Assembly: GCF_000307855.1 (NCBI RefSeq)
Contig: NZ_AJLR01000045.1
Location: 124,001-188,000, forward strand
DNA: 64,000 nt
Source of the DNA: Schinkia azotoformans LMG 9581
GTDB taxonomy: Bacteria; Bacillota; Bacilli; Bacillales; Bacillaceae_J
Direction of reading: 5' to 3'
The translations under genes were made by a program, and so were the position numbers. Below are positions 32,419-41,987 of this stretch, piece by piece; the stretch's first letter is position 1, and every line of letters starts with the position of its first letter. Under the pieces are notes generated by a model. It made no database searches. It had not been told where the DNA came from and was given only the letters and a program-made list of their open reading frames with translations.

Positions 32419-34764
32419 ATGGGTCGAACTATAAAAAAGGCAGCTGTTCTTGGTTCAGGTATCATGGGGTTAGGAATTGCGGCCCACTTAGCTAATGTTG
32501 GTATTCCAACATTATTGCTCGATATCGTTCCTGCGGAATTAACTGCTGAAGAGATTGCAAAAGGCCTTTCCCTAAAGGATAGGAATGTTCGGGACCGCTT
32601 AGCAGTAGCGGCCAAGCAGAAATTATTAAAGCAGAAACCAGCCCCCCTAACATCAAAAGAACATCTCCATTTAATTGAACCAGGAAATTTGGAAGACGAT
32701 CTTGATCGGCTGAATGAGGTTGATTGGATCATTGAAGTTGTCGTAGAACGATTAGATATCAAGAAAAAAGTATTAGCTACAATTGATAAAGTAAGAAAAA
32801 AAGGAACAATTGTCAGCTCCAATACATCCGGGATATCGATTGAGGCGATGGCTGAAGGACGATCCGATGATTTTAAAAAGCATTTTCTTGGCACCCACTT
32901 TTTTAACCCACCACGTTACTTAAAACTACTTGAAATTATTCCTACAAAATACACAGATCAAGCTGTTCTAACATTCATGAAAACTTTTGGTGAAGATGTA
33001 CTTGGTAAAGGAGTTGTCGAAGCAAAGGATACCCCAAACTTCATTGCGAACCGGATCGGTACGTACGGCTTGCTCGTAACCGTTAGAGAAATGATAAATG
33101 GAGGCTACAGTGTCGGCGAAGTGGATTCAGTCACAGGTCCAATAATTGGACGCCCCAAAAGTGCAACCTTCCGAACTCTAGATGTCGTTGGCCTCGATAC
33201 ATTTGCGCATGTGGCAGATAATGTACATGAAAATGTTTCCGGTGATGAACAAGAGGTTTTTGTATTGCCGCCATTTATGAAGAAAATGCTTGATAATGGC
33301 TGGTACGGAAGCAAGGTAGGCCAAGGCTTTTATTTAAAAAAAGGAAAGGAAATCCTTGAACTCAATATCGAAACGATGCAATACGAACAACGGAAAACGC
33401 TAAAAACCGCTTCTATTGAAATGAGTAAGCAAGCGAAAGGCTTAGCCGAAAAATTAAAGATGTTAGTCTATGCAGAAGACCGCGCTGGCCAGCTTCTTTG
33501 GAATATAATTAAGCCCACACTTCTGTATTCAGCAGAGCACGCCCAGGAAATTGCGGATGATTTCGTAGCGATTGACCAAGCGATGAAATGGGGCTTTGGC
33601 TGGGAGTTGGGACCTTTTGAAACATGGGACGCGATTGGCCTTGAACGATCGATTCAAAAAATGGAGCAGGAGGGTGAGCGAATACCTGCTTGGGTTACGG
33701 AGCTTTTCGCTTCTGGAAAAAAATCCTTTTATGAAAATAAAATCGTAGAGTACAATCCGAAGGTCATTCATTTAAAACGTGTGAAAGACCAACATGGCGT
33801 GATTAAGAAAAATAGCGGGGCTAGTCTAATTGATATGGGCGACGATGTGGCTGTGTTGGAATTTCACTCCCCAAATTATGCGATTGGTTTAGACATTATC
33901 CAAATGATCAATTATGCCGTAGATGAAGTGGAAAAGAACTATAAGGGGCTCGTCATCGGTCACCAAGGGAAGAACTTTTGTGTTGGTGCCAATCTTGCAC
34001 TGATCTTGATGGAGGCTCAAGATGATAACTATTTTGAAATTGACTTTGTAGTCCGGCAATTTCAAACCGCGATGATGAAAATTAAATATTCCGCAAAGCC
34101 GGTTGTGGCCGCACCTTTTGCTTTTGTCTTGGGGGGCGGAGCAGAGATTTGTCTACCGGCAGCCGCTATTCAAGCTTCAATTGAAACCTATATGGGTCTA
34201 GTTGAAACAGGTGTTGGTGTCATCCCTGGTGGTGGAGGCAATAAGGAGCTTTATTTACGGCAATTAGAAAAGCTAGGGGCTTCTGGTGGGTATGATCTGC
34301 AAAAAGCGGCGCTTGCTACATTTGAAACCATCGCAATGGCAAAGGTTTCAACATCTGCCCATGAAGCTAAAGAAAACGGCTATTTATGTGTTACTGATGG
34401 CATAAGCTTTAATAGTGATCATTTATTATTCGATGCGAAACAAAGGGTGCTTGAACTGGATGCAAGTGGGTATCGCACACCAATACGCACAAAAATTCCG
34501 GTGATTGGGGAAGTGGGCTATGCCACCATGCTCCTTGGTGCCCAAAACTTGAAAAACTCCGGTTATATATCAGACCATGATATGAAAATTGCTAAAAAAC
34601 TCGCCTATGTCATTGCTGGTGGTCGCCTTCCGGAGGGTACATTAGTAGATGAACAATACTTATTAGAGATAGAACGGGAAGCCTTTTTAAGCCTAGTAGG
34701 AGAGAGAAAAACGCAGGAAAGAATGCAATATATGCTACTGAAAGGAAAGCCATTGCGTAATTAA
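32419..34764 (+). CDS. fadN: 3-hydroxyacyl-CoA dehydrogenase / enoyl-CoA hydratase FadN
   Basis: 781 residues, the bifunctional beta-oxidation enzyme. The NAD-binding dehydrogenase half comes first (AAVLGSGIMGLGIAAHLAN; GTHFFNPPRYLKLLEII with the catalytic His; DTPNFIANRIG). The crotonase half starts about residue 470 (YKGLVIGHQGKNFCVGANLA; FVLGGGAEICLPA; VIPGGGGNKELYLRQ). The order is reversed compared with E. coli FadB, as usual in Bacillus. ATG 32419 follows TAGGAGG. First gene of the fad operon. Confidence 0.96.
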   Translation: MGRTIKKAAVLGSGIMGLGIAAHLANVGIPTLLLDIVPAELTAEEIAKGLSLKDRNVRDRLAVAAKQKLLKQKPAPLTSKEHLHLIEPGNLEDDLDRLNEVDWIIEVVVERLDIKKKVLATIDKVRKKGTIVSSNTSGISIEAMAEGRSDDFKKHFLGTHFFNPPRYLKLLEIIPTKYTDQAVLTFMKTFGEDVLGKGVVEAKDTPNFIANRIGTYGLLVTVREMINGGYSVGEVDSVTGPIIGRPKSATFRTLDVVGLDTFAHVADNVHENVSGDEQEVFVLPPFMKKMLDNGWYGSKVGQGFYLKKGKEILELNIETMQYEQRKTLKTASIEMSKQAKGLAEKLKMLVYAEDRAGQLLWNIIKPTLLYSAEHAQEIADDFVAIDQAMKWGFGWELGPFETWDAIGLERSIQKMEQEGERIPAWVTELFASGKKSFYENKIVEYNPKVIHLKRVKDQHGVIKKNSGASLIDMGDDVAVLEFHSPNYAIGLDIIQMINYAVDEVEKNYKGLVIGHQGKNFCVGANLALILMEAQDDNYFEIDFVVRQFQTAMMKIKYSAKPVVAAPFAFVLGGGAEICLPAAAIQASIETYMGLVETGVGVIPGGGGNKELYLRQLEKLGASGGYDLQKAALATFETIAMAKVSTSAHEAKENGYLCVTDGISFNSDHLLFDAKQRVLELDASGYRTPIRTKIPVIGEVGYATMLLGAQNLKNSGYISDHDMKIAKKLAYVIAGGRLPEGTLVDEQYLLEIEREAFLSLVGERKTQERMQYMLLKGKPLRN

Positions 34765-34793
34765 TTTGATTGGATTAAAAAGGGGGGAAGCTT

Positions 34794-35969
34794 GTGAAGG
34801 AGGCAGTAATTGTTGCTGGTGCAAGAACACCGGTTGGTAAAGCGAAAAAAGGTTCACTTGCCAATATGCGCCCTGATGATTTGGCAGCCTTAACTCTTAA
34901 GGAAACATTAAAACGTGCAGGTGATTATAACGGGACGATTGATGATGTCATTATCGGCTGTGCCGTCCCTGAAGCCGAACAAGGGATGAATATGGCAAGG
35001 CAAGTTGCTGCACTGGCCGGTTTGTCTTATGAAACACCAGCGATTACGATTAATCGGTACTGTTCATCAGGACTGCAATCGATTGCCTATGGTGCCGAGC
35101 GGATCATGCTTGGGTTAGCTGACACGATTATAGCCGGTGGAACCGAGTCGATGAGCCTTATTCCGATTACGGGTCATGTACTTAAGCCGAATCTGAAACT
35201 CGTTGAAAATGCGCCTGAATACTATATGGCGATGGGTCATACAGCAGAAGCAGTTGCACATAAATACAAGATTAGTAGGGAGGATCAAGATGCCTTAGCG
35301 GCACGAAGCCACGCTAAGGCGGCAAAGGCCTTAGCAACAGGGAAGTTTACTGAAGAAATCGTTCCTGTTGAAGTGATTCGTCGTGCAGTCGGTACTGGCT
35401 ATAAAGTGAAAGAGGATGCCTTTTTGTTTCAACAGGATGAGGGGATCAGGGGAGATACAACACCGGAAATCTTAAGTAAGTTAAAGCCGGCCTTCCAGGC
35501 AACTGGTACAGTAACTGCCGGCAATTCCTCACAAATGAGCGATGGTGCCGCAACTGTATTATTAATGGACCGGGAAAAAGCAATAAGTGAAGGATTGCAG
35601 CCATTGGCAAAATTCCGTTCCTTTGCAGTAGGTGGCGTTCCTCCTGAAATTATGGGTGTGGGACCGATTGTTGCCATTCCAAAAGCATTGAAACTGGCCG
35701 GACTAGAATTATCAGATATCGGTTTAATTGAATTAAATGAAGCATTTGCATCACAAGCCATCCAAGTGATTCGTGAACTTGGGTTGGATGAAGATAATGT
35801 GAATGTGAACGGTGGTGCCATTGCTTTAGGACATCCACTTGGCTGTACAGGTACAAAGCTGACATTAACTTTAATTCACGAAATGAAGCGCCGTAATGTC
35901 CAGTTTGGAATCGTCACGATGTGCATCGGCGGCGGCATGGGGGCTGCCGGGGTGTTTGAGTTAGTGTAA
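34794..35969 (+). CDS. fadA: Acetyl-CoA C-acyltransferase (3-ketoacyl-CoA thiolase) FadA
   Basis: 391 residues. Nucleophile Cys90 in INRYCSSGLQSI, His347 in GGAIALGHPLGCTG and Cys377 in VTMCIGGGMG complete the thiolase active site. It cleaves 3-ketoacyl-CoA to acetyl-CoA in the last step of beta-oxidation. The start is GTG 34794 with AGGGGGG before it. It follows fadN by 29 bp and is followed by fadE, as in B. subtilis. Confidence 0.96.
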   Translation: MKEAVIVAGARTPVGKAKKGSLANMRPDDLAALTLKETLKRAGDYNGTIDDVIIGCAVPEAEQGMNMARQVAALAGLSYETPAITINRYCSSGLQSIAYGAERIMLGLADTIIAGGTESMSLIPITGHVLKPNLKLVENAPEYYMAMGHTAEAVAHKYKISREDQDALAARSHAKAAKALATGKFTEEIVPVEVIRRAVGTGYKVKEDAFLFQQDEGIRGDTTPEILSKLKPAFQATGTVTAGNSSQMSDGAATVLLMDREKAISEGLQPLAKFRSFAVGGVPPEIMGVGPIVAIPKALKLAGLELSDIGLIELNEAFASQAIQVIRELGLDEDNVNVNGGAIALGHPLGCTGTKLTLTLIHEMKRRNVQFGIVTMCIGGGMGAAGVFELV

Positions 35970-36036
35970 ACCAAATTTCCGGGTAACTATCCACAAACAT
36001 AAGTAAGCAATCGAATTTCCGCGGGGAGGAATCAAG

Positions 36037-37812
36037 ATGACAAACGAGTTCATCAAAGGAGCGCAGTTTTTAATAGATGATATTTCATATGAAAACGTAT
36101 ATACCCCAGAGGATTTTACTGAAGAACATAAAATGATAGCGAAAACAACCGAGGATTTCGTAATGAATGAAGTTTTGCCCCATCTGGACGATTTAGAAAA
36201 TCACCAATTTGATAAATCTGTACAATTACTAAAAAAGGCAGGTGACTTAGGCCTCTTGGGTGCCGACGTGCCTGAGGAATATGGAGGAGTTGGGCTCGAT
36301 AAAATCAGCTCCGCCCTTATTGCTGAAAAGTTTTCTGTTGCCGGTGGATTTTCGATCTCCCATGGTGCACATGTAGGGATAGGCTCCTTACCGATAGTAT
36401 TTTTTGGCAACGAGGAACAAAAACGAAAATACTTGCCACAGCTGGCAACTGGTGAAAAGTTGGCTGCCTATGCGCTTACAGAACCAGGCTCGGGTTCAGA
36501 TGCCCTTGGTGCGAAAACGACAGCAAAGCTCAATCAAGAAGGAACACACTATATTTTGAATGGCGAAAAACAATGGATTACGAATTCGGCTTTTGCCGAT
36601 ATTTTTATCGTTTATGCAAAAATTGATGGGGAGCATTTTACTGCTTTTATTGTTGAGCGCGGCTTCCCGGGTGTTTTAACTGGATCGGAAGAAAAGAAAA
36701 TGGGAATTAAAAGCTCATCCACCCGTACATTAATTTTGGAGGATGTACCAGTGCCGACCTATAATGTATTAGGTGAAGTTGGAAAGGGTCATGTGATTGC
36801 CTTTAATATTTTAAATGTGGGCCGTTATAAACTGGCTGTCGGGACCATTGGTGGCTCGAAGCGGGCCTTTGAGCTTTCAGCAAAATATGCGAATGAAAGA
36901 CAACAATTTAAAACGCCTATTGCCAAATTTGGTTTAATTCAAGAAAAATTAGCAAGCATGGCAACAAAATTATATGCAATGGAAAGCTCTGTCTGGAGAA
37001 CAGTCGGGTTATTTGAAGACCGCTTAGGCGCCTTATCACCAGCGGAAGTAAATGATGGCAAGGCCGTCGCTAAATCAATTGCTGAATATGCAATCGAGTG
37101 TTCTTTAGGTAAAGTTTTCGGTACAGAAACGCTTGATTATATCGCGGATGAAGGCGTCCAAATTCATGGCGGCTATGGTTTTATGGCAGAATACGAGATT
37201 GAAAGAATCTACCGTGACTCACGTATCAATCGAATATTTGAAGGAACAAATGAAATCAATCGATTAATCGTCCCGGGTACCTTGCTCAAAAAGGCGATGA
37301 AGGGTGAACTTCCACTTCTGCAAAAAGCGCAGGCACTTCAAGAGGAAATCATGATGATGATGCCGAAAGAACTTGAAGACGGTGTACTTGAGCAGGAAAA
37401 ATATCTCGTTAAAAATGCAAAAAAAATCGCCTTGCTTTCCGCAGGCTTGGCAGTTCAAAAGTTTGGTCTTGTCCTCGAAAAACAACAGGAAATCCTAAGC
37501 AATATCGCTGACATCGCGGGTAATATTTATGCGATGGAATCAGCGCTTTTACGTACAGAAAAAGCAATCGCCAGAAATGGCATCGAAAAAAATAGGCAAA
37601 AGATATTATATACCGAAATCTATTGTCAAGAGGCATTCAATCAAATTGAAGCGCATGCAAAGGAAACTATTGTCGCTGCAGAATCAGGTGATATGCAGCG
37701 AATTATGATGTCGGCCCTTCGCAAACTCACTCGCCATATCCCAATCAACGTGATCGCTAAAAAACGAGAAGCGGCTGTCGGTGTAATCTCAGCCCAAAAA
37801 TATATTGTCTAA
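36037..37812 (+). CDS. fadE: Acyl-CoA dehydrogenase FadE
   Basis: 591 residues, the long form with a C-terminal extension. FAD and substrate motifs: AYALTEPGSGSDALGAKTTA, GEKQWITNSAFADIFIV, QFKTPIAKFGLIQEKLA, and FEGTNEINRLIVPGTLLKKA (catalytic Glu region). Residues ~430-591 form an extra helical domain. It oxidises acyl-CoA to trans-2-enoyl-CoA and passes electrons to ETF. ATG 36037 follows GGGGAGGA. Enoyl-CoA produced here could also feed PhaJ for PHA synthesis. Confidence 0.95.
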   Translation: MTNEFIKGAQFLIDDISYENVYTPEDFTEEHKMIAKTTEDFVMNEVLPHLDDLENHQFDKSVQLLKKAGDLGLLGADVPEEYGGVGLDKISSALIAEKFSVAGGFSISHGAHVGIGSLPIVFFGNEEQKRKYLPQLATGEKLAAYALTEPGSGSDALGAKTTAKLNQEGTHYILNGEKQWITNSAFADIFIVYAKIDGEHFTAFIVERGFPGVLTGSEEKKMGIKSSSTRTLILEDVPVPTYNVLGEVGKGHVIAFNILNVGRYKLAVGTIGGSKRAFELSAKYANERQQFKTPIAKFGLIQEKLASMATKLYAMESSVWRTVGLFEDRLGALSPAEVNDGKAVAKSIAEYAIECSLGKVFGTETLDYIADEGVQIHGGYGFMAEYEIERIYRDSRINRIFEGTNEINRLIVPGTLLKKAMKGELPLLQKAQALQEEIMMMMPKELEDGVLEQEKYLVKNAKKIALLSAGLAVQKFGLVLEKQQEILSNIADIAGNIYAMESALLRTEKAIARNGIEKNRQKILYTEIYCQEAFNQIEAHAKETIVAAESGDMQRIMMSALRKLTRHIPINVIAKKREAAVGVISAQKYIV

Positions 37813-37818
37813 AAGACT

Positions 37819-37850
37819 TGGCTCCTAATCAATTAGGAGCTTTTTGCATG
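37819..37850 (+). terminator. Intrinsic terminator after fadE
   Basis: GGCTCCTAAT-CA-ATTAGGAGC followed by TTTTT. Confidence 0.85.
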
Positions 37851-37943
37851 CCAATTGACAGCACCACCCTTGTTTTCCCAAAAAGAATGAAATCCCGGAA
37901 AGGATATGATAAAATAATCATAAAAATGAAAAGGAGGGAACAA

Positions 37944-38300
37944 ATGGGAATTTCTTTTTATTGGTATCCCAAATGTGGGACATGCCGAAAAGCAAAGCAA
38001 TGGTTAGAAAGTCATAAAATTGATTTTAATGAAATACATATCGTTGAAAATCCACCTTCAAGAGAACAACTAGAGGATTTTTATAAAAAAAGCGGGCTGG
38101 AACTTAAAAAGTTTTTTAATACAAGCGGTCAAAAATATCGGGAGCTAGGCCTAAAGGATAAAGTAAAGACGGCAAGCGAAGATGAATTACTGGATCTTTT
38201 AGCATCAGATGGCATGCTGATTAAACGCCCGATCGTAACGGACGGTGAAAAGGTTACAGTTGGTTTTAACGAAGAACAATTTAATGAAACATGGCAATAA
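37944..38300 (+). CDS. yusI: ArsC/Spx-family protein (YusI-like)
   Basis: 118 residues with a thioredoxin-like fold. YWYPKCGTCRKAKQWL carries a CxxC (Cys11, Cys14), and IKRPIVTDGEKVTVGF is the conserved ArsC/Spx cis-Pro part. It lacks features known to bind RNA polymerase. The function is unknown; reductase activity is likely. ATG 37944 follows AAGGAGGG. The position between fadE and gcvH is as in B. subtilis. Confidence 0.88.
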   Translation: MGISFYWYPKCGTCRKAKQWLESHKIDFNEIHIVENPPSREQLEDFYKKSGLELKKFFNTSGQKYRELGLKDKVKTASEDELLDLLASDGMLIKRPIVTDGEKVTVGFNEEQFNETWQ

Positions 38301-38305
38301 CATTT

Positions 38306-38334
38306 TTGTACGATATTTAAATAGTTATTATAAT
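38306..38334 (+). promoter_or_regulatory. Promoter of gcvH
   Basis: TTGTAC (38306-38311), a 17-bp spacer and TATAAT (38329-38334). Confidence 0.65.
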
Positions 38335-38391
38335 CTACCTTTAAATGGGTAGCTTTAATAAGTATACAATATGGACCATGGAGGGATTATC

Positions 38392-38775
38392 TTGAGTATT
38401 CCAAAGGATTTACGCTATTCAAAAGAGCATGAATGGGCAAAGGTAGAAGGAGATAAAGTCCGAGTAGGCATTACGGATTTTGCGCAATCAGAATTGGGAG
38501 ATATCGTGTTTGTTGAGCTTCCTGAGGTTGGTTCAGAGGTAAACACTGGTGAACCATTTGGAAGTGTTGAATCAGTAAAAACAGTTTCTGAACTTTATGC
38601 GCCAATCAGCGGTAAAGTTGTGGAAATCAATAGTGATCTTGAAGATAGTCCTGAATTAGTAAATGAATCATCATATGAAAAAGCATGGATGATTTTGATT
38701 GAGCCATCTAACACTTCAGAATTGGATCAATTAATGACTGCAGAGCAATACGAAGAAATGATTAAAGAAGACTAG
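38392..38775 (+). CDS. gcvH: Glycine cleavage system H protein
   Basis: 127 residues, the normal size. Lipoyl domain with the modified Lys63 in [15 protein letters not shown]. It shuttles the methylamine group of glycine and, in Firmicutes, is also the relay from which lipoate is passed to other enzymes. I choose TTG 38392 ([15 protein letters not shown]), seven bases after GGAGGG; it matches the B. subtilis N-terminus, while the longer frame from 38371 does not. Confidence 0.95.
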   Translation: MSIPKDLRYSKEHEWAKVEGDKVRVGITDFAQSELGDIVFVELPEVGSEVNTGEPFGSVESVKTVSELYAPISGKVVEINSDLEDSPELVNESSYEKAWMILIEPSNTSELDQLMTAEQYEEMIKED

Positions 38776-38779
38776 TAAA

Positions 38780-38829
38780 AAAGAACATGACTTTTGGCTA
38801 CTTTGCAAAAGGTCATGTTCTTTTTTAAA
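38780..38829. terminator. Bidirectional intrinsic terminator
   Basis: AAAAAAGAACATGACTTTT pairs with AAAAGGTCATGTTCTTTTTT, between convergent gcvH and dctM. Confidence 0.85.
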
Positions 38830-38839
38830 AAATAGGTTA

Positions 38840-40114
38840 TCATTGTAAAACGGTAGGAATCCACATTACCATCGATGGCCAATACGTAATGATAAGTAAT
38901 GCTGCAAAGGATGCAACTAGGAATGGCCAGATTGCTCTCGTAAGTGTTTCAAGTTTCACATCCGCCAATGAGGATGCAATGTATAACCCGGCTCCAACAG
39001 GTGGTGTTAACAATCCGATTGTGAGGTTAATACATATGATAACCCCGAAGTGAATTGGGTCTATTCCATAGTTGATAAGCAATGGGGCGAAGATCGGTAC
39101 CAAAATAATTAAAGCCGCAATTCCATCCATAAACATTCCTACAAGTAACAAGAACAAATTAACAATTAATAAAAATACTAATGGATTTTCTGATAACGAT
39201 ACCATCCAATTGGCAATGGCCTGTGGAATCTTTTCAAATGACAGCATCCAACCAAAAAGGTTTGCCATAGCAATTAATAACGTTATCGTGGCCGTCGTCA
39301 TAGCGGTATTAATCATGATCGTAGGCAAGTCTTTGATTTTTAGTTCACGGTAAAAGAAAAATCCAACAATCAATGCAATGATACAAGCGATCGCAGCCGA
39401 TTCAGTTGGAGTAAAAACACCGCTCAATATTCCGATAATAATGACTCCGGGAACAAGAAGTGCGGGGATTACTTTTACAAATGAATTGAAAATTTCTAAA
39501 AAGGAGGCACGCTCATGTGTCGCCCATTTTTGTTTCATTCCTGTTAACGCAATTAATACGATAAAGGATAATCCTAGGATTATTCCAGGCATTATTCCGG
39601 CTAGAAACATCGTGCCGATTGACGCACCGGAGGAAACCCCATAAATAATGAACAACATACTTGGTGGGATAATCGGTCCAAGCAGCCCTGCAGCCGCAGT
39701 TGTTGATGCACTGAATTCACGTGAATAGCCTTCCTTTTCCATCGATGGAACCATGATTCTGCTCATCATCGCAATTTGCGCCGTAGCCGAACCGATGATC
39801 GACGCCAACAGCATATTGGAAATGACGTTTACATAGGCTAAACCACCGCGGAAATGACCGACAAGTGTTTTGGAAAAACTAATAAGCCTGCTTGTAATTC
39901 CACCTGAATTCATCAATTCCCCAGCAAGCATGAATAATGGAATGGCAAGTAAACCGTAATTTTCTAAACTCGAGTAAAGCCTTTGTGGAGCAGTAGCTAA
40001 TAACCCCATATTATCTGAAACGATAATGTACAGAATTGTTGTTATTCCAAGCACGAAGGAAATAGGTACTTGCAATAGCAAGAGAATGATAAAAATGATT
40101 AAAGCGACTGTCAT
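38840..40114 (-). CDS. TRAP transporter large permease (DctM)
   Basis: 424 residues with about 12 membrane helices. DctM features include SMLFIIYGVSSGASIGTMFLAG, FTPTESAAIACI, and LTPPVGAGLYIASSLADV. It forms the transport channel of a tripartite ATP-independent periplasmic (here membrane-anchored) solute system driven by Na+ or H+. It ends the operon dctP-dctQ-dctM; the gap to dctQ is 1 base. It is next to gentisate-pathway genes, so an aromatic acid such as 3-hydroxybenzoate is a likely substrate by context. Confidence 0.93.
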   Translation of the reverse strand: MTVALIIFIILLLLQVPISFVLGITTILYIIVSDNMGLLATAPQRLYSSLENYGLLAIPLFMLAGELMNSGGITSRLISFSKTLVGHFRGGLAYVNVISNMLLASIIGSATAQIAMMSRIMVPSMEKEGYSREFSASTTAAAGLLGPIIPPSMLFIIYGVSSGASIGTMFLAGIMPGIILGLSFIVLIALTGMKQKWATHERASFLEIFNSFVKVIPALLVPGVIIIGILSGVFTPTESAAIACIIALIVGFFFYRELKIKDLPTIMINTAMTTATITLLIAMANLFGWMLSFEKIPQAIANWMVSLSENPLVFLLIVNLFLLLVGMFMDGIAALIILVPIFAPLLINYGIDPIHFGVIICINLTIGLLTPPVGAGLYIASSLADVKLETLTRAIWPFLVASFAALLIITYWPSMVMWIPTVLQ

Positions 40115-40115
40115 A

Positions 40116-40607
40116 TTACACTACTTCCTCCTTCTTCTTGAAGTTTTTAACTATTAAATCTAAAGAATGTACGATTAAAAAGAAAAAACTAACAGGTACG
40201 CTCAAGTAGGCAAAAATCATTGGCATTCTCATTGAGTTTGAAGACTGCATCATAATCGTAGGCCCAGATAACCAGATGACCGATTGATAGAAAATATAGC
40301 CGACAAACAGTAATACTACAAGAAAACTAATCCCTAAAAGAATCATTCTTGCTTTACCGCTGAAACGGTCCATAAAAATAGTAACAGCAGCAGAATTTTG
40401 TTGTTTGATACTCATGCTTCCTCCAATAAAGGTAAGCCAGACGAGCGAAAAAATTGCCGTCTCGTCTGACCAAGTTAGAGGAGCACTTAATACATAGCGA
40501 TAGAAAACACCAGCTGATAAGGAAATGAGCATTACTGTACAAAGAATAATGGCCAGTAATTTCTCTACTTTATGCAGCCAATCGCTTAACAAATGTATAA
40601 AGTTCAT
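40116..40607 (-). CDS. TRAP transporter small permease (DctQ)
   Basis: 163 residues and four membrane helices, with WSDETAIFSLVWLTFIGGSM typical of DctQ (Glu in the second helix, then GG). It joins the solute-binding protein to the large permease. The start ATG 40607 follows AACGGAGGA. Operon position is between dctP and dctM. Confidence 0.92.
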   Translation of the reverse strand: MNFIHLLSDWLHKVEKLLAIILCTVMLISLSAGVFYRYVLSAPLTWSDETAIFSLVWLTFIGGSMSIKQQNSAAVTIFMDRFSGKARMILLGISFLVVLLFVGYIFYQSVIWLSGPTIMMQSSNSMRMPMIFAYLSVPVSFFFLIVHSLDLIVKNFKKKEEVV

Positions 40608-40623
40608 GGTGATCCTCCGTTAT

Positions 40624-41658
40624 TTATTTTTTTGTTTCCTCCAAGAAAGCTTTAATGATTGGTGATTTTTGTGAATAGGTTTCTTCTACTTGTTTAATCA
40701 TGCTTTCGAACGAAGTTGCATCTGTTAATTCTTCTACCTTTACACCAGCTTGTTTTAATGTTTCAAGGTTTGCGCTTTCACGATTGATTGCCTCTTGAAC
40801 GCCCCAATCGACTGCATTTTTAATAGCCGTTTTGACGATTTCTTGATCTTCAGCAGAAAGCTTGTTGTATGAAGCTTGGCTCATGACAATAACCGTTGGG
40901 AATGTAAAGTGATTCGTTAATGTTAGATTTTCAGCATTCTCATAATATTTTTCTGTTACTAGAGCATCTAAGTCAATATCGATACCATCGATAACACCTG
41001 TTTGCAGTGATGTATAAACTTCAGGAAGCGGCATTGCAGTTGGACCAGCCCCAATGGCAGTCCAGAAATCTTGAATAGCCGGGCTTCCAATAATACGGAC
41101 TTTTTTGCCTTTTAAATCTGCTGGTGAAGCGATATGACCATCTTTCATTAAAATGTGGCGGTTTCCTGCAAATCCAAAATCGAGCCCTACTAATCCTTGA
41201 GCCTCGAGCTCCTTTAACATGTCCTTGGCAGGTGCAGATTCTCTTACAGCCACTGCATCTTTTAAACTCTTAAATGCAAATGGCATGAACCATGCATTAA
41301 GTGACTCTTGTCTAGTACTCATATAAGCATTAGTTAAAAAGCCAAAGTCAATGGCGCCTGTTTCTAGCTGTGAAACCATATCTTTTTCAGGGCCCAGCTG
41401 GGATGCCGGATAAACATCCAGTTTCATTTTACCGTTTGATAGCTTGTCTAATTCTTCTCCGAATTTCAGTGCTGTTTGATGCCATACATGGGTTTCTTGA
41501 GTTACATGTGTGGCCTTGAAAGTATACGTTTGCTCTTTTCCGCTTGCTTCATTTCCACCGCTAGCTTGTTGACTTCCTCCTCCGCAGCCTGCTAGTAACA
41601 ATGTCAGGACTGACAAAATTGCTAAAATTGATAATTTCAAGCTGTTTTTTTGTTTCAT
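40624..41658 (-). CDS. TRAP transporter solute-binding lipoprotein (DctP)
   Basis: 344 residues. Lipobox LTLLLAGCGGG at residues ~18-28, so it is lipid-anchored outside the membrane. DctP fold motifs: ATHVTQETHVWHQTALKFGE, YPASQLGPEKDMVSQLETGA, KVRIIGSPAIQDFWTAIGA, and SLQTGVIDGIDIDLDALV. The Arg in KVRI is the one that binds a carboxylate in this family, supporting an organic-acid substrate. First gene of the transporter operon, with a promoter and a degenerate IclR-type site upstream. Confidence 0.93.
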   Translation of the reverse strand: MKQKNSLKLSILAILSVLTLLLAGCGGGSQQASGGNEASGKEQTYTFKATHVTQETHVWHQTALKFGEELDKLSNGKMKLDVYPASQLGPEKDMVSQLETGAIDFGFLTNAYMSTRQESLNAWFMPFAFKSLKDAVAVRESAPAKDMLKELEAQGLVGLDFGFAGNRHILMKDGHIASPADLKGKKVRIIGSPAIQDFWTAIGAGPTAMPLPEVYTSLQTGVIDGIDIDLDALVTEKYYENAENLTLTNHFTFPTVIVMSQASYNKLSAEDQEIVKTAIKNAVDWGVQEAINRESANLETLKQAGVKVEELTDATSFESMIKQVEETYSQKSPIIKAFLEETKK

Positions 41659-41769
41659 TGAAATTTCCTCCTTTTAATTATGTGAATTTTAAATTAAACG
41701 CTTTCAATAAAACTTATAAAATAGATACTTTAGATACTTAATAGACTATCTATATTAAAGATTATCGAA

Positions 41770-41821
41770 ATAGTGAATTAAATTCTTTTTTTATAATAAA
41801 AGGCAAGGTAATAAAAGTCAA
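41770..41821 (-). promoter_or_regulatory. dctP promoter with degenerate copy of the IclR-type operator
   Basis: On the minus strand TTGACT (41821-41816) and TATTAT (41798-41793) are 17 bp apart. Two bases further on is a 21-bp site (41770-41790). One half, ATAGTGAAT on the plus strand, matches the ATAGNGAAC half-site; the other half is poor. Placement just after the -10 box repeats the design at 42946 and 15934. Confidence 0.4.
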
Positions 41822-41882
41822 TTAATATTTTGAATATTCATCATATTTAGTTAAGATAATTATTAAATGAATTTATATAAAA

Positions 41883-41965
41883 ATAAAAAAAGCGAGCGTT
41901 GTCTATAAAAATGTAATGTCCAATTATGAACATAAGACATTCTTTATGCAATCGTTCGCTTTTAT
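41883..41965. terminator. Long hairpin after the IclR gene
   Basis: AAAAAAAGCGAGCG and CGTTCGCTTTT are complementary ends of a stem-loop, with T/A tracts on both sides. An inner pair (TGTCTATAAAAATGTAATGT / ACATAAGACATT) may extend it. It ends the IclR transcript on the minus strand. Confidence 0.6.
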
Positions 41966-41987
41966 TTAGGTTAATTTTTTATCGATA